Below are positions 46,229-54,573 of a stretch of 64,000 nucleotides of DNA, one piece after another. The stretch is taken from NCBI RefSeq assembly GCF_030815485.1, contig NZ_JAUSWV010000002.1:4960001-5024000 (forward strand). Reading direction: 5' to 3'. Numbering within the stretch: the first letter of the stretch is position 1; every line of letters begins with the position of its first letter. The position numbers and the translations under genes are program-made. The notes below the pieces were generated by a model that searched no databases, was not told the DNA's origin, and saw nothing but the letters and a program-made list of their open reading frames with translations. Source of the stretch: Streptomyces rishiriensis (lineage in GTDB: Bacteria; Actinomycetota; Actinomycetes; Streptomycetales; Streptomycetaceae).

Positions 46229-46702
46229 TCAGTACGCGCCGAACACGTTGTCGATCGAGCCGTAGCGCGCGGCCGCGTAGTTGCAGGCGGCGGTGATGTT
46301 CGCGACCGGGTCGTACGAGTCCCACGACGTCCCGTTGACGTGGTAGGCGCGGAAGGTCGGGTCGATGACCTGGAGCAGCCCCTTGGACGGGATGCCCGCG
46401 GCCGCGTTGGAGTCCCAGAGGTTGATGGCGTTGGGGTTGCCGGAGGACTCGCGGATGACGTTGCGGTAGATGCCGTTGTACGTCCCCGGGATGCCGTGCT
46501 GCCCCATGACCTGGAGGGAGGCGCGGATCCAGCCGTCGAGGTTGTTGGCGTAGCCGAGGCTGGTGGCGGTGGAGACGGCCGGGGTCGCCGCGGAGGCGGT
46601 GGTCGCCCCGAGGACGGGAAGGGCGAGCACGGCCGCGCCGGTGGCGGCGACGGCGAGCGTGCGGACGAAACGGTTGCGGCGCGGCTGAGCGGCAGCGGGC
46701 AT
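46229..46702 (-). CDS. Secreted lytic transglycosylase (SLT/lysozyme-like fold)
   Basis: A 157-residue exported protein that probably cleaves peptidoglycan glycan strands. A basic N-terminus and hydrophobic core end in ASA (cleavage near residue 38). The mature domain holds IRESSGNPNAIN with the catalytic Glu at E85, then GIPSKGLLQVIDPTFRAYH and ITAACNYAAARYGS, the standard SLT motif set. ATG at 46702 with GGAGAGG upstream; longer in-frame readings run into the riboswitch. It is controlled by the leader at 46719-46930. Confidence 0.9.
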   Translation of the reverse strand: MPAAAQPRRNRFVRTLAVAATGAAVLALPVLGATTASAATPAVSTATSLGYANNLDGWIRASLQVMGQHGIPGTYNGIYRNVIRESSGNPNAINLWDSNAAAGIPSKGLLQVIDPTFRAYHVNGTSWDSYDPVANITAACNYAAARYGSIDNVFGAY

Positions 46703-46718
46703 GACGAATTTCCTCTCC

Positions 46719-46930
46719 GGCGCCTGCGAGGTGAGCTGTCGGGTTCGGGCGGGAGCTGCCCGGTCGCGTCCTGACGGACGCGGCTTGACCCCTAGCCGTA
46801 AGGCCTGCCCGAAACGTCTTGTGTATCCAAGACGTACGGAAAGTCCGTTTCGGCGACTTACCTGGTTCCCCCGCTCCTGCCGAGCGGTATCGGTGGGTGT
46901 GCGAGCGGCGGCAGGATTCGGCGTTCCGCC
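46719..46930 (-). ncRNA. Cyclic-di-AMP riboswitch (ydaO/yuaA type) upstream of the transglycosylase
   Basis: Read on the minus strand, the leader contains the conserved blocks of the ydaO class in actinobacterial form: GCCGAATCCTGCCGCC near its 5' end (46906-46922), GGGGGAACCAGGTAAGTCGCC (about 46852-46872), AGGGGTCAAGCCG (about 46780-46793) and GACAGCTCACCTCGCAGGCG (46721-46740). In this family the RNA binds cyclic di-AMP and normally turns off genes for cell-wall hydrolases. The last block ends about 20 bases before the start codon. Recognition is by remembered consensus, without a covariance model. Confidence 0.88.
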
Positions 46931-47247
46931 CGACAGGCCGGGAACGTATGCGAGAGCACATGTCCGGAACAAGTACCGGATTCACAGATCACCCCTATTG
47001 ACCTTGGTCTGTGGCCTATGGGGTGCTTGATCCTTTGTGGGTGCAAACCTTCAACTTGCTTAAGGCGTGCGGAGAATCGGTGAAGGGTGAGGGTAGACCG
47101 GATCTTCGCGGGGAGTGAGCCAACTCACCAGCATCCACAAGAGCGGCGAATCGGGCATTCGCCCCAACTCCCTATTAATAGACCGATGGTGAATCAGTGC
47201 CGAATCGGTGGCGGGCCGACGCCGGTTCGATGGCGACCCGGCGCCGG

Positions 47248-47313
47248 TTCGACGGCGGGTCGACGGCGGGTCGACGGCGGGTCGACGGCGGGTCGACGAC
47301 GGGGCGACGACGG
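47248..47313. repeat. 11-bp tandem repeat, six units, non-coding
   Basis: Unit GTCGACGGCGG: four near-exact copies followed by GTCGACGACGG and GGCGACGACGG. The 11-bp period is not divisible by three, which argues against coding. It contains repeated GTCGAC palindromes on one helical face. Confidence 0.92.
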
Positions 47314-47320
47314 ATCGCGC

Positions 47321-47463
47321 AGAGGGGGGAGGGAGGTGGACGAGAAGGGGAGGGGATCGGAGGCGGCGAGAGGGGGTGGGGAAGGGGGGAGGGGGTGGAA
47401 GGGGAGTGGGGGGAGGCTGGAGGAAAGGCGGAGGGGGGCTGGAGGAGGGGGAGGGGTGAGGGG
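47321..47463 (+). other. Purine-rich, G-run tract with possible quadruplexes
   Basis: About 140 bases almost free of pyrimidines on the plus strand, with more than ten runs of three or more G separated by short A- or T-containing gaps. Such a tract can form G-quadruplex or triplex structures. It lies directly beside the 11-bp array. Confidence 0.75.
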
Positions 47464-47848
47464 CGCGCCTGCCGTCGCGCTCGACGGGTCGCGGGGGGAA
47501 CCTGAGAAGAAACGCGTGATCGTCGTCACGCGCAAAAGGGGTGCGCGGACGTTTCGGAGCGGCCGGCGGCCCGTCCGAGGACATGAATCTCCACTTCCCG
47601 GAAACTCTCTTCATGTCCGCTCATATGAGCTGATCGAAAACATTTCGGGCGTGATCCGACCGGGCCTGGCCTGCGGGGCACCTCTCGGGCGCCTCCTGGA
47701 GACCTCCCGGGCGAGCCCATTCGAGCCCGCGGGACGTGGGGGCTATCGGTGATCGAAACGTGACCGGATACGCTGACTTGAGTGATGGCAGAGACCTATC
47801 GACAAACCGCGTAATCGCCAGTAGACACCAGCAGACAGGAGACCCCTC

Positions 47849-48859
47849 GTGACCGTCGTCGGGCCGTTCGGGCTGAGCGTGCGGGACCAGGCTCTGGAAG
47901 CCGATGTCCAGGCCGGATTGGCGGCTGTCGAGGAAGGCTTGCTCGAGGCCACCAAGAGCGCGGTCCCGTTCATCACGGAGGCCGCCCAGCACCTCGTACG
48001 CGCGGGCGGGAAGCGGTTCCGGCCGCTGCTCGTGGTGCTCGCGTCGCAGTTCGGTGACCCGTACGCGCCGGGTGTCGTGCCCTCGGCCGTCGTGGTGGAG
48101 CTGACCCACCTGGCCACGCTGTACCACGACGACGTGATGGACGAGGCGGCCGTGCGGCGCGGGGTGTCCAGCGCGAACAGCCGCTGGGGGAACTCCGTCG
48201 CCGTACTCACGGGTGACTTCCTCTTCGCACGGGCCTCCCACATCCTGGCCGACCTCGGCCCCGAGGCGGTACGGGTGCAGGCGGAGGCGTTCGAGCGGCT
48301 GGTCACCGGGCAGATCCTGGAGACCGCGGGGCCGACGGACGGACGGGACCCGGTCGACCACTACCTCGACGTGCTCGGCGGCAAGACGGGCTCGCTGGTG
48401 GCGGTGGCCTGCCGGTTCGGGGCGATGATGTCCGGTGCCGACGAGACGGTCGTCGACGTGCTCACGCAGTACGGCGAGCGGCTCGGCGTGGCCTTCCAGC
48501 TGGCGGACGACGTCCTGGACATCGCCTCCGACTCGCACGAGTCGGGCAAGACGCCGGGGACGGATCTGCGCGAGGGCGTGCCCACGCTGCCCGTGCTGCG
48601 GCTGCGCGAGCGGGCGGCACGGCTGTCGCTGCCCGAGGACATCGCCCTGTGCGAGCTGCTGGACTCCGACCTGACCGACGACGCCCGGCACACCGAGGCG
48701 CTGGAGGCGCTCCGGGCCCACCCGGCGCTGGAGCAGGCCCGCCGGGACACCGTGCGGTACGCGAAGGAAGCGCGGTCCGCGCTGGCGCCGTTGCGGGAGT
48801 GCGACGCGAAGGCGGCGCTGCTGGAACTCTGCGACGCGGTGGTCCACCGGGCGGGCTGA
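47849..48859 (+). CDS. Polyprenyl diphosphate synthase (long-chain, trans)
   Basis: A 336-residue prenyltransferase that extends allylic diphosphates with isopentenyl diphosphate. Both Asp-rich motifs are intact: DDVMD at 94-98 and DDVLD near residue 228, with KRFRP near 55 and the GKTGSL segment. The residues before the first motif are small (ATLYH), as in synthases making long chains. It is therefore a candidate for the menaquinone side chain. GTG at 47849 after a CAGGAGA site. Confidence 0.92.
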   Translation: MTVVGPFGLSVRDQALEADVQAGLAAVEEGLLEATKSAVPFITEAAQHLVRAGGKRFRPLLVVLASQFGDPYAPGVVPSAVVVELTHLATLYHDDVMDEAAVRRGVSSANSRWGNSVAVLTGDFLFARASHILADLGPEAVRVQAEAFERLVTGQILETAGPTDGRDPVDHYLDVLGGKTGSLVAVACRFGAMMSGADETVVDVLTQYGERLGVAFQLADDVLDIASDSHESGKTPGTDLREGVPTLPVLRLRERAARLSLPEDIALCELLDSDLTDDARHTEALEALRAHPALEQARRDTVRYAKEARSALAPLRECDAKAALLELCDAVVHRAG

Positions 48860-49086
48860 CCCCCGGGAACCCCTACGGGTCGGGTGCCGGCCCGTCACCT
48901 TCGTGTCATACCGCAGGCGTATGTGGAGTTGAGCCCTCGGGCTGACGCTTCTCCCTGGCCGATTTGGTCAGATGGGAACCACGGAAAACACCACTCCTCA
49001 CCGATTCGGGTGAGAATGGCGGCTTGGGGTGGGGACGTTCAAGCGTGAGATGACCGGCCGCCGCCGACGACGGAGGTAAGGCACAC

Positions 49087-50355
49087 ATGGCACCGAAGGA
49101 ATCCGACGACACCATGACCGGCGGGGAGCCGACCGCCGGAGAGGCCGACGACCTGCGCCTCGGACGGCGCAAGGCCGCGCGGTACATCGTCCCGGTCACC
49201 GTGATCGGTGTCGCGGCGGCGACGATCGGGCTGGTCCCGGCCCTCGCCGACTCCGGCGACCCCGACCTGCCGAAGATCACCGCCCAGCAGCTTCTCGACA
49301 AGATCGCCGCTTCGGACGTACAGCAGCTGTCCGGGACGGTGAAGATCAGCACCGATCTCGGGCTGCCCGACCTGGGCGGACTGGAGAGCGGGCTCCTCTC
49401 GGGGGCCGCCAAGGGCGACGACGGTTCGTCCGCCGACCCGTCCACCAAACTCACCGAGCTCGCCGCCGGCACGCACACCCTGCGCGTCGCCGCCGACGGC
49501 CCGGACCGGCAGAAGCTCTCGCTGCTGGAGGACGCCGCCGAGTACAGCGTCATCCACAACGGCAAGGACGTGTGGGGGTACGACAGCGCCTCCGACGAGG
49601 TCTACCACTCGACCGCCGACGAGAGCTCGGGCAAGGGTGCCGGCAAGACGGAGGCCCCTGTCCCCGCGACGCCCGGGGAGCTCACCGAGGACGCCCTGAA
49701 GGCGGTCGACGACACGACCTCCGTGACCGTCGACGGCACCGTGCAGGTCGCCGGCCGTGACGCCTACAAGCTCCTGGTCAAGCCGAAGCAGTCCGGTTCC
49801 ACGGTCGGCGCGATCAGTGTGGCCGTGGACGCGAAGACGGGCCTGCCGCTGAAGTTCACGCTGACCCCGGCCGGCGGTGGCGCCGCCGTCGTGGACGCGG
49901 GCTTCACCCAGATCAGCTTCGCCGAGCCCGCCGCGTCCACCTTCGACTTCACCGTCCCCAAGGGCGCGAAGGTCACCGAGGGCGACGAGGTCGCAGAGAC
50001 TGCCCCCGGGCACTCGGGCAAGCCCGACGACCTCGCGAAGGACCTCGAAGGCGTCGAGGGCGCGGAGGGCCTCGGCGGCCTCGGTGGCCCCGGAGGACTC
50101 AACGTGCTCGGCGAGGGCTGGACGTCCGTGGCCGTCTTCGACACCGGCGGCGAGGGCATGCCCTCGGGCGCGGAGGCCGGCGGCGACCTCGGCGGCTTCC
50201 TCGGCTCCTTCGGCGACAAGGTGACCGGCAAGTTCGGCTCCGGCACCGTCTTCTCCACCCGCCTGATCAACGCCCTGATGACGGACGACGGCAAGGTCTA
50301 CGTCGGCGCGGTCACCAAGGACGCCCTGGTGAAGGCGGCGAACGCGGCGAAGTAG
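49087..50355 (+). CDS. LolA-like secreted or membrane-anchored protein
   Basis: A 422-residue protein. A cytoplasmic N-terminus is followed by one helix or uncleaved signal (ARYIVPVTVIGVAAATIGLVPALA, about 35-58) and a LolA/LppX-like beta half-barrel (VQQLSGTVKISTDLGLP ... VQVAGRDAYKLLVKPKQ ... VAVDAKTGLPLKFTL). In this family such domains bind lipids or sense envelope state. A Gly-rich stretch near 325-345 precedes the C-terminus. GGAGGTAAGG stands six bases before the ATG. The ABC exporter downstream suggests a joint role in moving a lipid-like molecule. Confidence 0.8.
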   Translation: MAPKESDDTMTGGEPTAGEADDLRLGRRKAARYIVPVTVIGVAAATIGLVPALADSGDPDLPKITAQQLLDKIAASDVQQLSGTVKISTDLGLPDLGGLESGLLSGAAKGDDGSSADPSTKLTELAAGTHTLRVAADGPDRQKLSLLEDAAEYSVIHNGKDVWGYDSASDEVYHSTADESSGKGAGKTEAPVPATPGELTEDALKAVDDTTSVTVDGTVQVAGRDAYKLLVKPKQSGSTVGAISVAVDAKTGLPLKFTLTPAGGGAAVVDAGFTQISFAEPAASTFDFTVPKGAKVTEGDEVAETAPGHSGKPDDLAKDLEGVEGAEGLGGLGGPGGLNVLGEGWTSVAVFDTGGEGMPSGAEAGGDLGGFLGSFGDKVTGKFGSGTVFSTRLINALMTDDGKVYVGAVTKDALVKAANAAK

Positions 50356-50367
50356 CAGCGGCCGACA

Positions 50368-50499
50368 AGGTGAGTCGACCGGTGAACCGACGGACGAGCC
50401 GACGGACGAGCGGATAGGTGAACCGAAAGGCGAGCCGATAGGTGATCCGGCGGGTGAGCCGACAGGCGAGCGGATGGGTGAACCGCCGGGCGAGCCGAC
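50368..50499. repeat. 12-bp tandem repeat, eleven units, between LolA-like and ABC genes
   Basis: The first base lies 13 bp after the LolA-like stop. Degenerate units follow the pattern [A/G]GG[T/C]GA[A/G][C/T]CGA[C/T], eleven in a row with no spacer. In one plus-strand frame the array would read as Gly-Glu-Pro-X repeats, but that frame is joined to neither neighbour. Confidence 0.88.
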
Positions 50500-50519
50500 A
50501 GGGAACGGATGGGAAGCCG

Positions 50520-51548
50520 ATGGGGGAGTCAGTGCGGGGGTCCGTGCGGCAGCCCGAGCCCGAGCCCGAGCCCGTGCCCGTGCCCGAGCCCGTGCCGGAG
50601 CCTGCGGACGATGAAGCCGTCATCCGCACCCGCGCCCTCACCAAGCGCTACCGCGGCGGTCAGCTCGCCGTGGACGGTCTCGACCTGACCGTCCCGGCGG
50701 GCAGCGTCTTCGGCTTCCTCGGCCCCAACGGTTCCGGCAAGACGACCACCATCCGCATGCTGATGGGGCTCATCGAGCCCACGGCCGGCTCGGCCCGTGT
50801 CCTGGGACAACCCATGCCGCGGGCCGCCCGCGCCGTACTGCCCCACGTCGGGACCCTGATCGAGGGTCCCGCCCTCTACGGCTTCCTCTCCGGCCGTGAC
50901 AACCTGCTCCGCTACGACGCCGCCGATCCGACCGCCGACCCGCGCACCCGGCGTGAGCGGGTCTCGGCGGCGCTGCGACGGGTGGGCCTCACGGCCGCCG
51001 CCGGCAAGAAGGCGAAGGCGTACTCCCTCGGTATGAAGCAGCGGCTGGGCCTCGCCGCCGCCCTTCTCCAGCCCCGTCGGCTGCTCGTTCTCGACGAGCC
51101 GACCAACGGTCTGGACCCGCAGGGCATGCGGGAGATCCGGTCGCTGATCCGGGAGCTGGCCGCGGAGGGCACGACCGTCTTCCTCTCCTCGCACCTGCTC
51201 GACGAGATCGAGCAGGTGTGCACGCACGCGGCGGTGATGGCACAGGGCCGGCTGCTCGTCCAGGGCACGGTGGCCGACCTCGCGGCGGGGACGCGCGGCC
51301 GACTGGTCGTGACGACCCCGGACCCGGCGGACGCGGCCCGGGTGCTGAAGGAGCAGGGGGCGGACGACGTGGTCCTCGGCGAGGACCGTGTGAGTGCCGA
51401 GGCCCCGCCCCCGGACCGCGATCTCGCCGACCTGAACACCGCGCTGGTGACGGCGGGCGTCCGCGTCCGCGGCTTCGCCGTCGAGCGGGCCTCCCTGGAG
51501 GACGCGTTCGTGGCTCTCACGGGGGAGGGATTCGATGTCGCCGGCTGA
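50520..51548 (+). CDS. ABC transporter ATP-binding protein
   Basis: A 342-residue ATPase of the drug/lipid exporter type (CcmA/DrrA-like). A Pro/Glu-repeat leader (about 13-30) is followed by Walker A GPNGSGKTTT, Q-loop LIEGPALYGFLS, signature YSLGMKQRLGLA, Walker B LLVLDEPTNGLD and switch His in SSHLLDEI. The C-terminal 90 residues form the small domain typical of this group. ATG at 50520 with GGGAAG four bases upstream. Overlaps the permease gene by 14 bases. Confidence 0.92.
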   Translation: MGESVRGSVRQPEPEPEPVPVPEPVPEPADDEAVIRTRALTKRYRGGQLAVDGLDLTVPAGSVFGFLGPNGSGKTTTIRMLMGLIEPTAGSARVLGQPMPRAARAVLPHVGTLIEGPALYGFLSGRDNLLRYDAADPTADPRTRRERVSAALRRVGLTAAAGKKAKAYSLGMKQRLGLAAALLQPRRLLVLDEPTNGLDPQGMREIRSLIRELAAEGTTVFLSSHLLDEIEQVCTHAAVMAQGRLLVQGTVADLAAGTRGRLVVTTPDPADAARVLKEQGADDVVLGEDRVSAEAPPPDRDLADLNTALVTAGVRVRGFAVERASLEDAFVALTGEGFDVAG

Positions 51549-52482
51549 CACGGTGGACGACCGGAACCAGGCACCGGCACCGGGACCCACGCCGGTGACA
51601 CCGGTGCGGACGCCGGACCGGAGCCGGACCTGGATCTGGACCTTCGGGCTGCTCCGCAGCGAGGTGCTGACCACCTTCCGGCGCTGGCGCACCCTCGCGC
51701 TGTTGGGCGTGCTGGCGGCCGTGCCGGTCCTGGTCGGGATCGCCGTGAAGATCGAGACGAGCGACGGCTCGTCCGGCGGACCCGGCGGCGGGGGAGGGGG
51801 CGGAGGCGAGGGGCCGGCGTTCATCTCGCAGGTGACCAACAACGGCCTGTTCCTGGTCTTCACCGGGCTGGCCGTGACCCTGCCGTTCTTCCTTCCGATG
51901 GCGATCGGGGTCATCGCGGGCGACTCGATCGCGGGCGAGGCGAACGCGGGCACGCTCCGCTACCTGCTGGTCGCCCCGGCCGGCCGCACCCGCCTGCTGC
52001 TGGCCAAGTACGCGACCGTCATGATCTTCTGCCTGGTGGCCACGCTGGTGGTCGCGGTCTCGGCGCTGACGGTCGGGGCGCTGCTGTTCCCGATGGGGGA
52101 CCTGACGACGATCTCCGGCACCCGGATCGGCTTCGGCGACGGGCTGCTGCGGGCACTGCTGATCGCCCTGGTCGTCGCCGCCTCGCTCACCGGCGTGGCG
52201 GCGCTCGGGTTGTTCGTCTCCACCCTCACCAGCAGTGGCATCGCGGCGATGGCGACGACGGTGGGTCTGCTGATCACGGTCCAGATCCTCGACCAGATTC
52301 CCCAACTGCACGCCTTGCAGCCGTACTTCTTCTCGCACCACTGGCTGTCCTTCGCCGACCTGATGCGCGAGCCGGTCTACTGGGACGACCTGCGGAAGAA
52401 CCTCGGCCTCCAGGCCCTCTACGCGGCCGTCTTCGGCTCGGCGGCCTGGGCGCGCTTCACGACGAAGGACATCACCGCGTAG
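51535..52482 (+). CDS. ABC-2 type permease
   Basis: A 315-residue membrane partner of the preceding ATPase with six helices: one near residues 55-75, a Gly-rich external loop (about 78-93), then helices at about 105-130, 155-190, 200-230, 235-260 and near the end. The SIAGEANAGTLRYLLVAPAGRTRLLLAKY motif after helix 2 is characteristic of ABC-2 permeases. Substrate unknown; the LolA-like gene upstream hints at an envelope lipid. Confidence 0.88.
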   Translation: MSPADTVDDRNQAPAPGPTPVTPVRTPDRSRTWIWTFGLLRSEVLTTFRRWRTLALLGVLAAVPVLVGIAVKIETSDGSSGGPGGGGGGGGEGPAFISQVTNNGLFLVFTGLAVTLPFFLPMAIGVIAGDSIAGEANAGTLRYLLVAPAGRTRLLLAKYATVMIFCLVATLVVAVSALTVGALLFPMGDLTTISGTRIGFGDGLLRALLIALVVAASLTGVAALGLFVSTLTSSGIAAMATTVGLLITVQILDQIPQLHALQPYFFSHHWLSFADLMREPVYWDDLRKNLGLQALYAAVFGSAAWARFTTKDITA

Positions 52483-52485
52483 GCA

Positions 52486-52530
52486 GCACGGCGCTGGGCG
52501 GTACGGCGCTGAGTTGTACGGCGCTGGGCA
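52486..52530. repeat. 15-bp tandem repeat, three units, between convergent genes
   Basis: Units GCACGGCGCTGGGCG, GTACGGCGCTGAGTT and GTACGGCGCTGGGCA fill most of the 61-bp gap between the permease and the reductase stops. Confidence 0.75.
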
Positions 52531-52543
52531 CAGGGCGTACGTC

Positions 52544-53131
52544 TCAGTGGGTCTCGTACAGGAAGCGGGCCGCCGGGGTCTCTCCCGCGAAGAACGTCTT
52601 GGCGCGCGTCAGCGCCTCCGTGTCCTTGAGGACGTCACCGGGCTTGCTGCCGTTGCCGAGCAGCACCCCGCCGAAGGACATCCGCAGGTGGGCGGCCGAG
52701 TTGTTGAGCGTGCCGACGAGCGGATCGGCGACCACGGGCTGGTCGTCCGCCAGCGCGGTCACGCCCCACAGGGTGCGCCCGGCGAGCGTCGCCTTGAAGT
52801 CGAGGCCGGGGGTGCGCAGCCAGCCCGACCAGTGGTCCAGGTAGCGCTTGGTCTGCGCGGACACCGAGTACCAGTACAGCGGCGACGCGATCACGATGTC
52901 CGTCGCGGCGAGCGTGGCGTCGAGCAGCAGTGCCGTGTTGCCCTCGGTGGGGCGGACGCGGCCGCTGTCGTGACGCTGGTCCTCGAAGTCGGGCAGCGGG
53001 TGCCGGGCCAGACTGATCCACGTCTGCTCGACGTCGGAGGGCAACTGCTCGGCGGCCGCGCGGGCCAGCAACTCGGTGTTGCCGTCCGGACGGCTGCTCC
53101 CCAGCACGAACAGGAAACTGCGGCGAGTCAT
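52544..53131 (-). CDS. NAD(P)H-dependent FMN reductase / flavodoxin-fold oxidoreductase
   Basis: A 195-residue flavodoxin-fold protein. It begins MTRRSFLFVLGSSRPDGNTELLARAAAEQL, the FMN-phosphate loop of the NADPH-dependent FMN reductase family; IVIASPLYWYSVSAQTKRYLDHW binds the flavin ring. Members reduce quinones, azo dyes or flavins. ATG at 53131 with a GGGGGATGG site, behind the promoter at 53178-53205. A far longer in-frame reading upstream passes through the amidase gene antisense frame and is rejected. Confidence 0.88.
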   Translation of the reverse strand: MTRRSFLFVLGSSRPDGNTELLARAAAEQLPSDVEQTWISLARHPLPDFEDQRHDSGRVRPTEGNTALLLDATLAATDIVIASPLYWYSVSAQTKRYLDHWSGWLRTPGLDFKATLAGRTLWGVTALADDQPVVADPLVGTLNNSAAHLRMSFGGVLLGNGSKPGDVLKDTEALTRAKTFFAGETPAARFLYETH

Positions 53132-53177
53132 GATCCATCCCCCAGGTAGTCGGCGTACGACGATAGTCTGCACCTGC

Positions 53178-53205
53178 ATTATATGTGTGCGCAAGTACTT
53201 GTCGG
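53178..53205 (-). promoter_or_regulatory. Vegetative-type promoter of the FMN reductase gene
   Basis: On the minus strand a perfect TATAAT (-10, 53178-53183) is preceded, 16 bases upstream, by CCGACA (-35, 53200-53205), which shares the GACA half of the consensus. This gives a leader of about 40 bases. A perfect -10 box is rare in such GC-rich DNA. Confidence 0.7.
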
Positions 53206-53223
53206 GGGTGAAGGCAGGAGAAG

Positions 53224-54561
53224 TCAGGGACGACGGCAGGGGTCGGGCCAGGGGGAGGCTGGTGCCGCTGGTGCAGTTCGTGGAGCCGGTGCGGTTCTGG
53301 CGGCACTGGCACCAGAGGCACCAGTGGCGACCGTCAGTAGGGCGCTCTCCCTGCCGTGTGCCGCGACCATGTGCAGCCCCACGGGACAGCCGTCGGTGCC
53401 GAGCCCCGCCGGGATGCTGATCGCCGGATGCCCGCTCAGGTTGAACGCCCAGGTGAGCGCGGTCGAGAACCGGCTGCCCGGGCCCTCGTGGCCGTGTGCG
53501 GCGTTCGGCGTCGTCGGGGTCAGCAGCAGGTCGACGCGGGAGAAGAGATCGGCCAGCAGTCGGTCGTTGGCGGCCCGGACGTCTTCGGCGGCGCGCAGGT
53601 CCGCCCCGGGGGTGCGCAGCGCGAGCCAGGCCGGTGCGGGGTCCGCCAGCCGCAGGGGCACGTCGCAGGACGGCAGCAGCCGTACGACACCCGCCTCGGC
53701 GAGGCGCCCGGCGGCGGCACGGGCCAGGGCGAGCGGCTCGGGGTCGGGATCTGCGAATCCGAGGTCGGCGGAGAAGACGGCGACAGGCGGGACGGACCCC
53801 GCCGAGGGAGCGGGACCCATCACGGGAGCGGGATCCGTAGAGGGAGCGGGACCCGTCACGGAAGCTGGATCCATCGAGGGGACGGGGTCCGTCGGCGCCC
53901 TCGGGGTCATGACCTGCATGTACGCTTCCGCGTCCGCCGCGTGGTGTACGAGTACGCCGGGCGCCGCCAGTCCCGTACGGTCCCGGGCGGGCGATGCCGC
54001 GCCCCGCCCGGGTGACGGCCGGCGGTTCGTGGTCTTCAGGCCGATCACACCGCACCACGCGGCCGGGATCCGCACCGAGCCCGCGCCGTCGCTGCCCGTC
54101 GCCAGGGGGACCAGGCCGGCGGCCACCGCCGCGGCGGACCCGGCCGAGGAGCCGCCCGGCGTGCGGTCGGGGCGCCAGGGGTTGACGGTCCGGCCATGGG
54201 CGCCGAGGCCCCAGGTCTGCCACGGAGTACCGGGACCCGGCACGGCCGTCGCCCCCACCGGCACACATCCGGCGGCGATCAGCGGGCCCGCGGCGCCCAG
54301 CCCATGACGCCCCTTCACGCCGATCGGCACCCCGGCCAGCGGCAGCCGCTCGCCCGCGGCCACCCGGGCGTCGACCTCACGCGCCCACGCCCGCGCCCTC
54401 TCCTCCCACACCTCGGCGAAGGCGCACAGCGAACGGTCGACCCGCGCGATCCGGGCGAGCGCCTCACCGGCCGCGTCCACGGCAGACAGCCGCCCCGCCC
54501 GGACGGCCGCGGCGATCTCCACGGCCGGCGGCCACCCCAGGGACCCGGGTCTCACCGGCAC
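53224..54561 (-). CDS. Amidase-signature family hydrolase
   Basis: A 445-residue amidase. The Ser-cisSer-Lys triad is complete: Lys in PIGVKGRHG, the first Ser in RTPGGSSAGSAAAVAAG and the nucleophile in GSDGAGSVRIPA. Between the signature region and the C-terminal half sits a 30-residue Asp/Pro/Ser/Ala repeat encoded by an 18-bp array (53801-53890), likely a flexible surface loop. Its substrate (amide, carbamate or nitrile-derived) cannot be told. The C-terminal 35 residues are Ala/Pro-rich and variable. Confidence 0.88.
   Translation of the reverse strand: MPVRPGSLGWPPAVEIAAAVRAGRLSAVDAAGEALARIARVDRSLCAFAEVWEERARAWAREVDARVAAGERLPLAGVPIGVKGRHGLGAAGPLIAAGCVPVGATAVPGPGTPWQTWGLGAHGRTVNPWRPDRTPGGSSAGSAAAVAAGLVPLATGSDGAGSVRIPAAWCGVIGLKTTNRRPSPGRGAASPARDRTGLAAPGVLVHHAADAEAYMQVMTPRAPTDPVPSMDPASVTGPAPSTDPAPVMGPAPSAGSVPPVAVFSADLGFADPDPEPLALARAAAGRLAEAGVVRLLPSCDVPLRLADPAPAWLALRTPGADLRAAEDVRAANDRLLADLFSRVDLLLTPTTPNAAHGHEGPGSRFSTALTWAFNLSGHPAISIPAGLGTDGCPVGLHMVAAHGRESALLTVATGASGASAARTAPAPRTAPAAPASPWPDPCRRP
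53801..53890 (-). repeat. 18-bp tandem repeat, five units, within the amidase
   Basis: Units such as GTAGAGGGAGCGGGACCC and ATCACGGGAGCGGGATCC encode a six-residue Asp/Gly-Pro-Ala-based motif. In frame, so the reading is kept. Confidence 0.85.
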
Positions 54562-54573
54562 CCCCGCGCCTGC

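Larger units (their letters stand above)
46931..47848. other. Gap of about 0.9 kb, no convincing gene
   Basis: From the riboswitch to the polyprenyl synthase. It holds an 11-bp tandem array (47248-47313) and a G-rich purine tract (47321-47463). All open frames across it are low-complexity Pro- or Gly/Arg-rich readings. Promoters for both flanking genes must lie here; the stretch around 47740-47800 is a likely site for the synthase promoter. Confidence 0.6.

Noticed and set aside
47087..47752. A 221-codon plus-strand frame across the 11-bp array and purine tract
   Set aside because: An 11-bp period cannot be a peptide repeat, and the product is all Gly/Arg/Glu; judged non-coding.
52544..54268. 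A 574-codon reading that fuses the FMN reductase with an upstream sequence
   Set aside because: The upstream part is an alternate frame of the amidase; a good ribosome-binding site and a strong promoter mark the true start at 53131.
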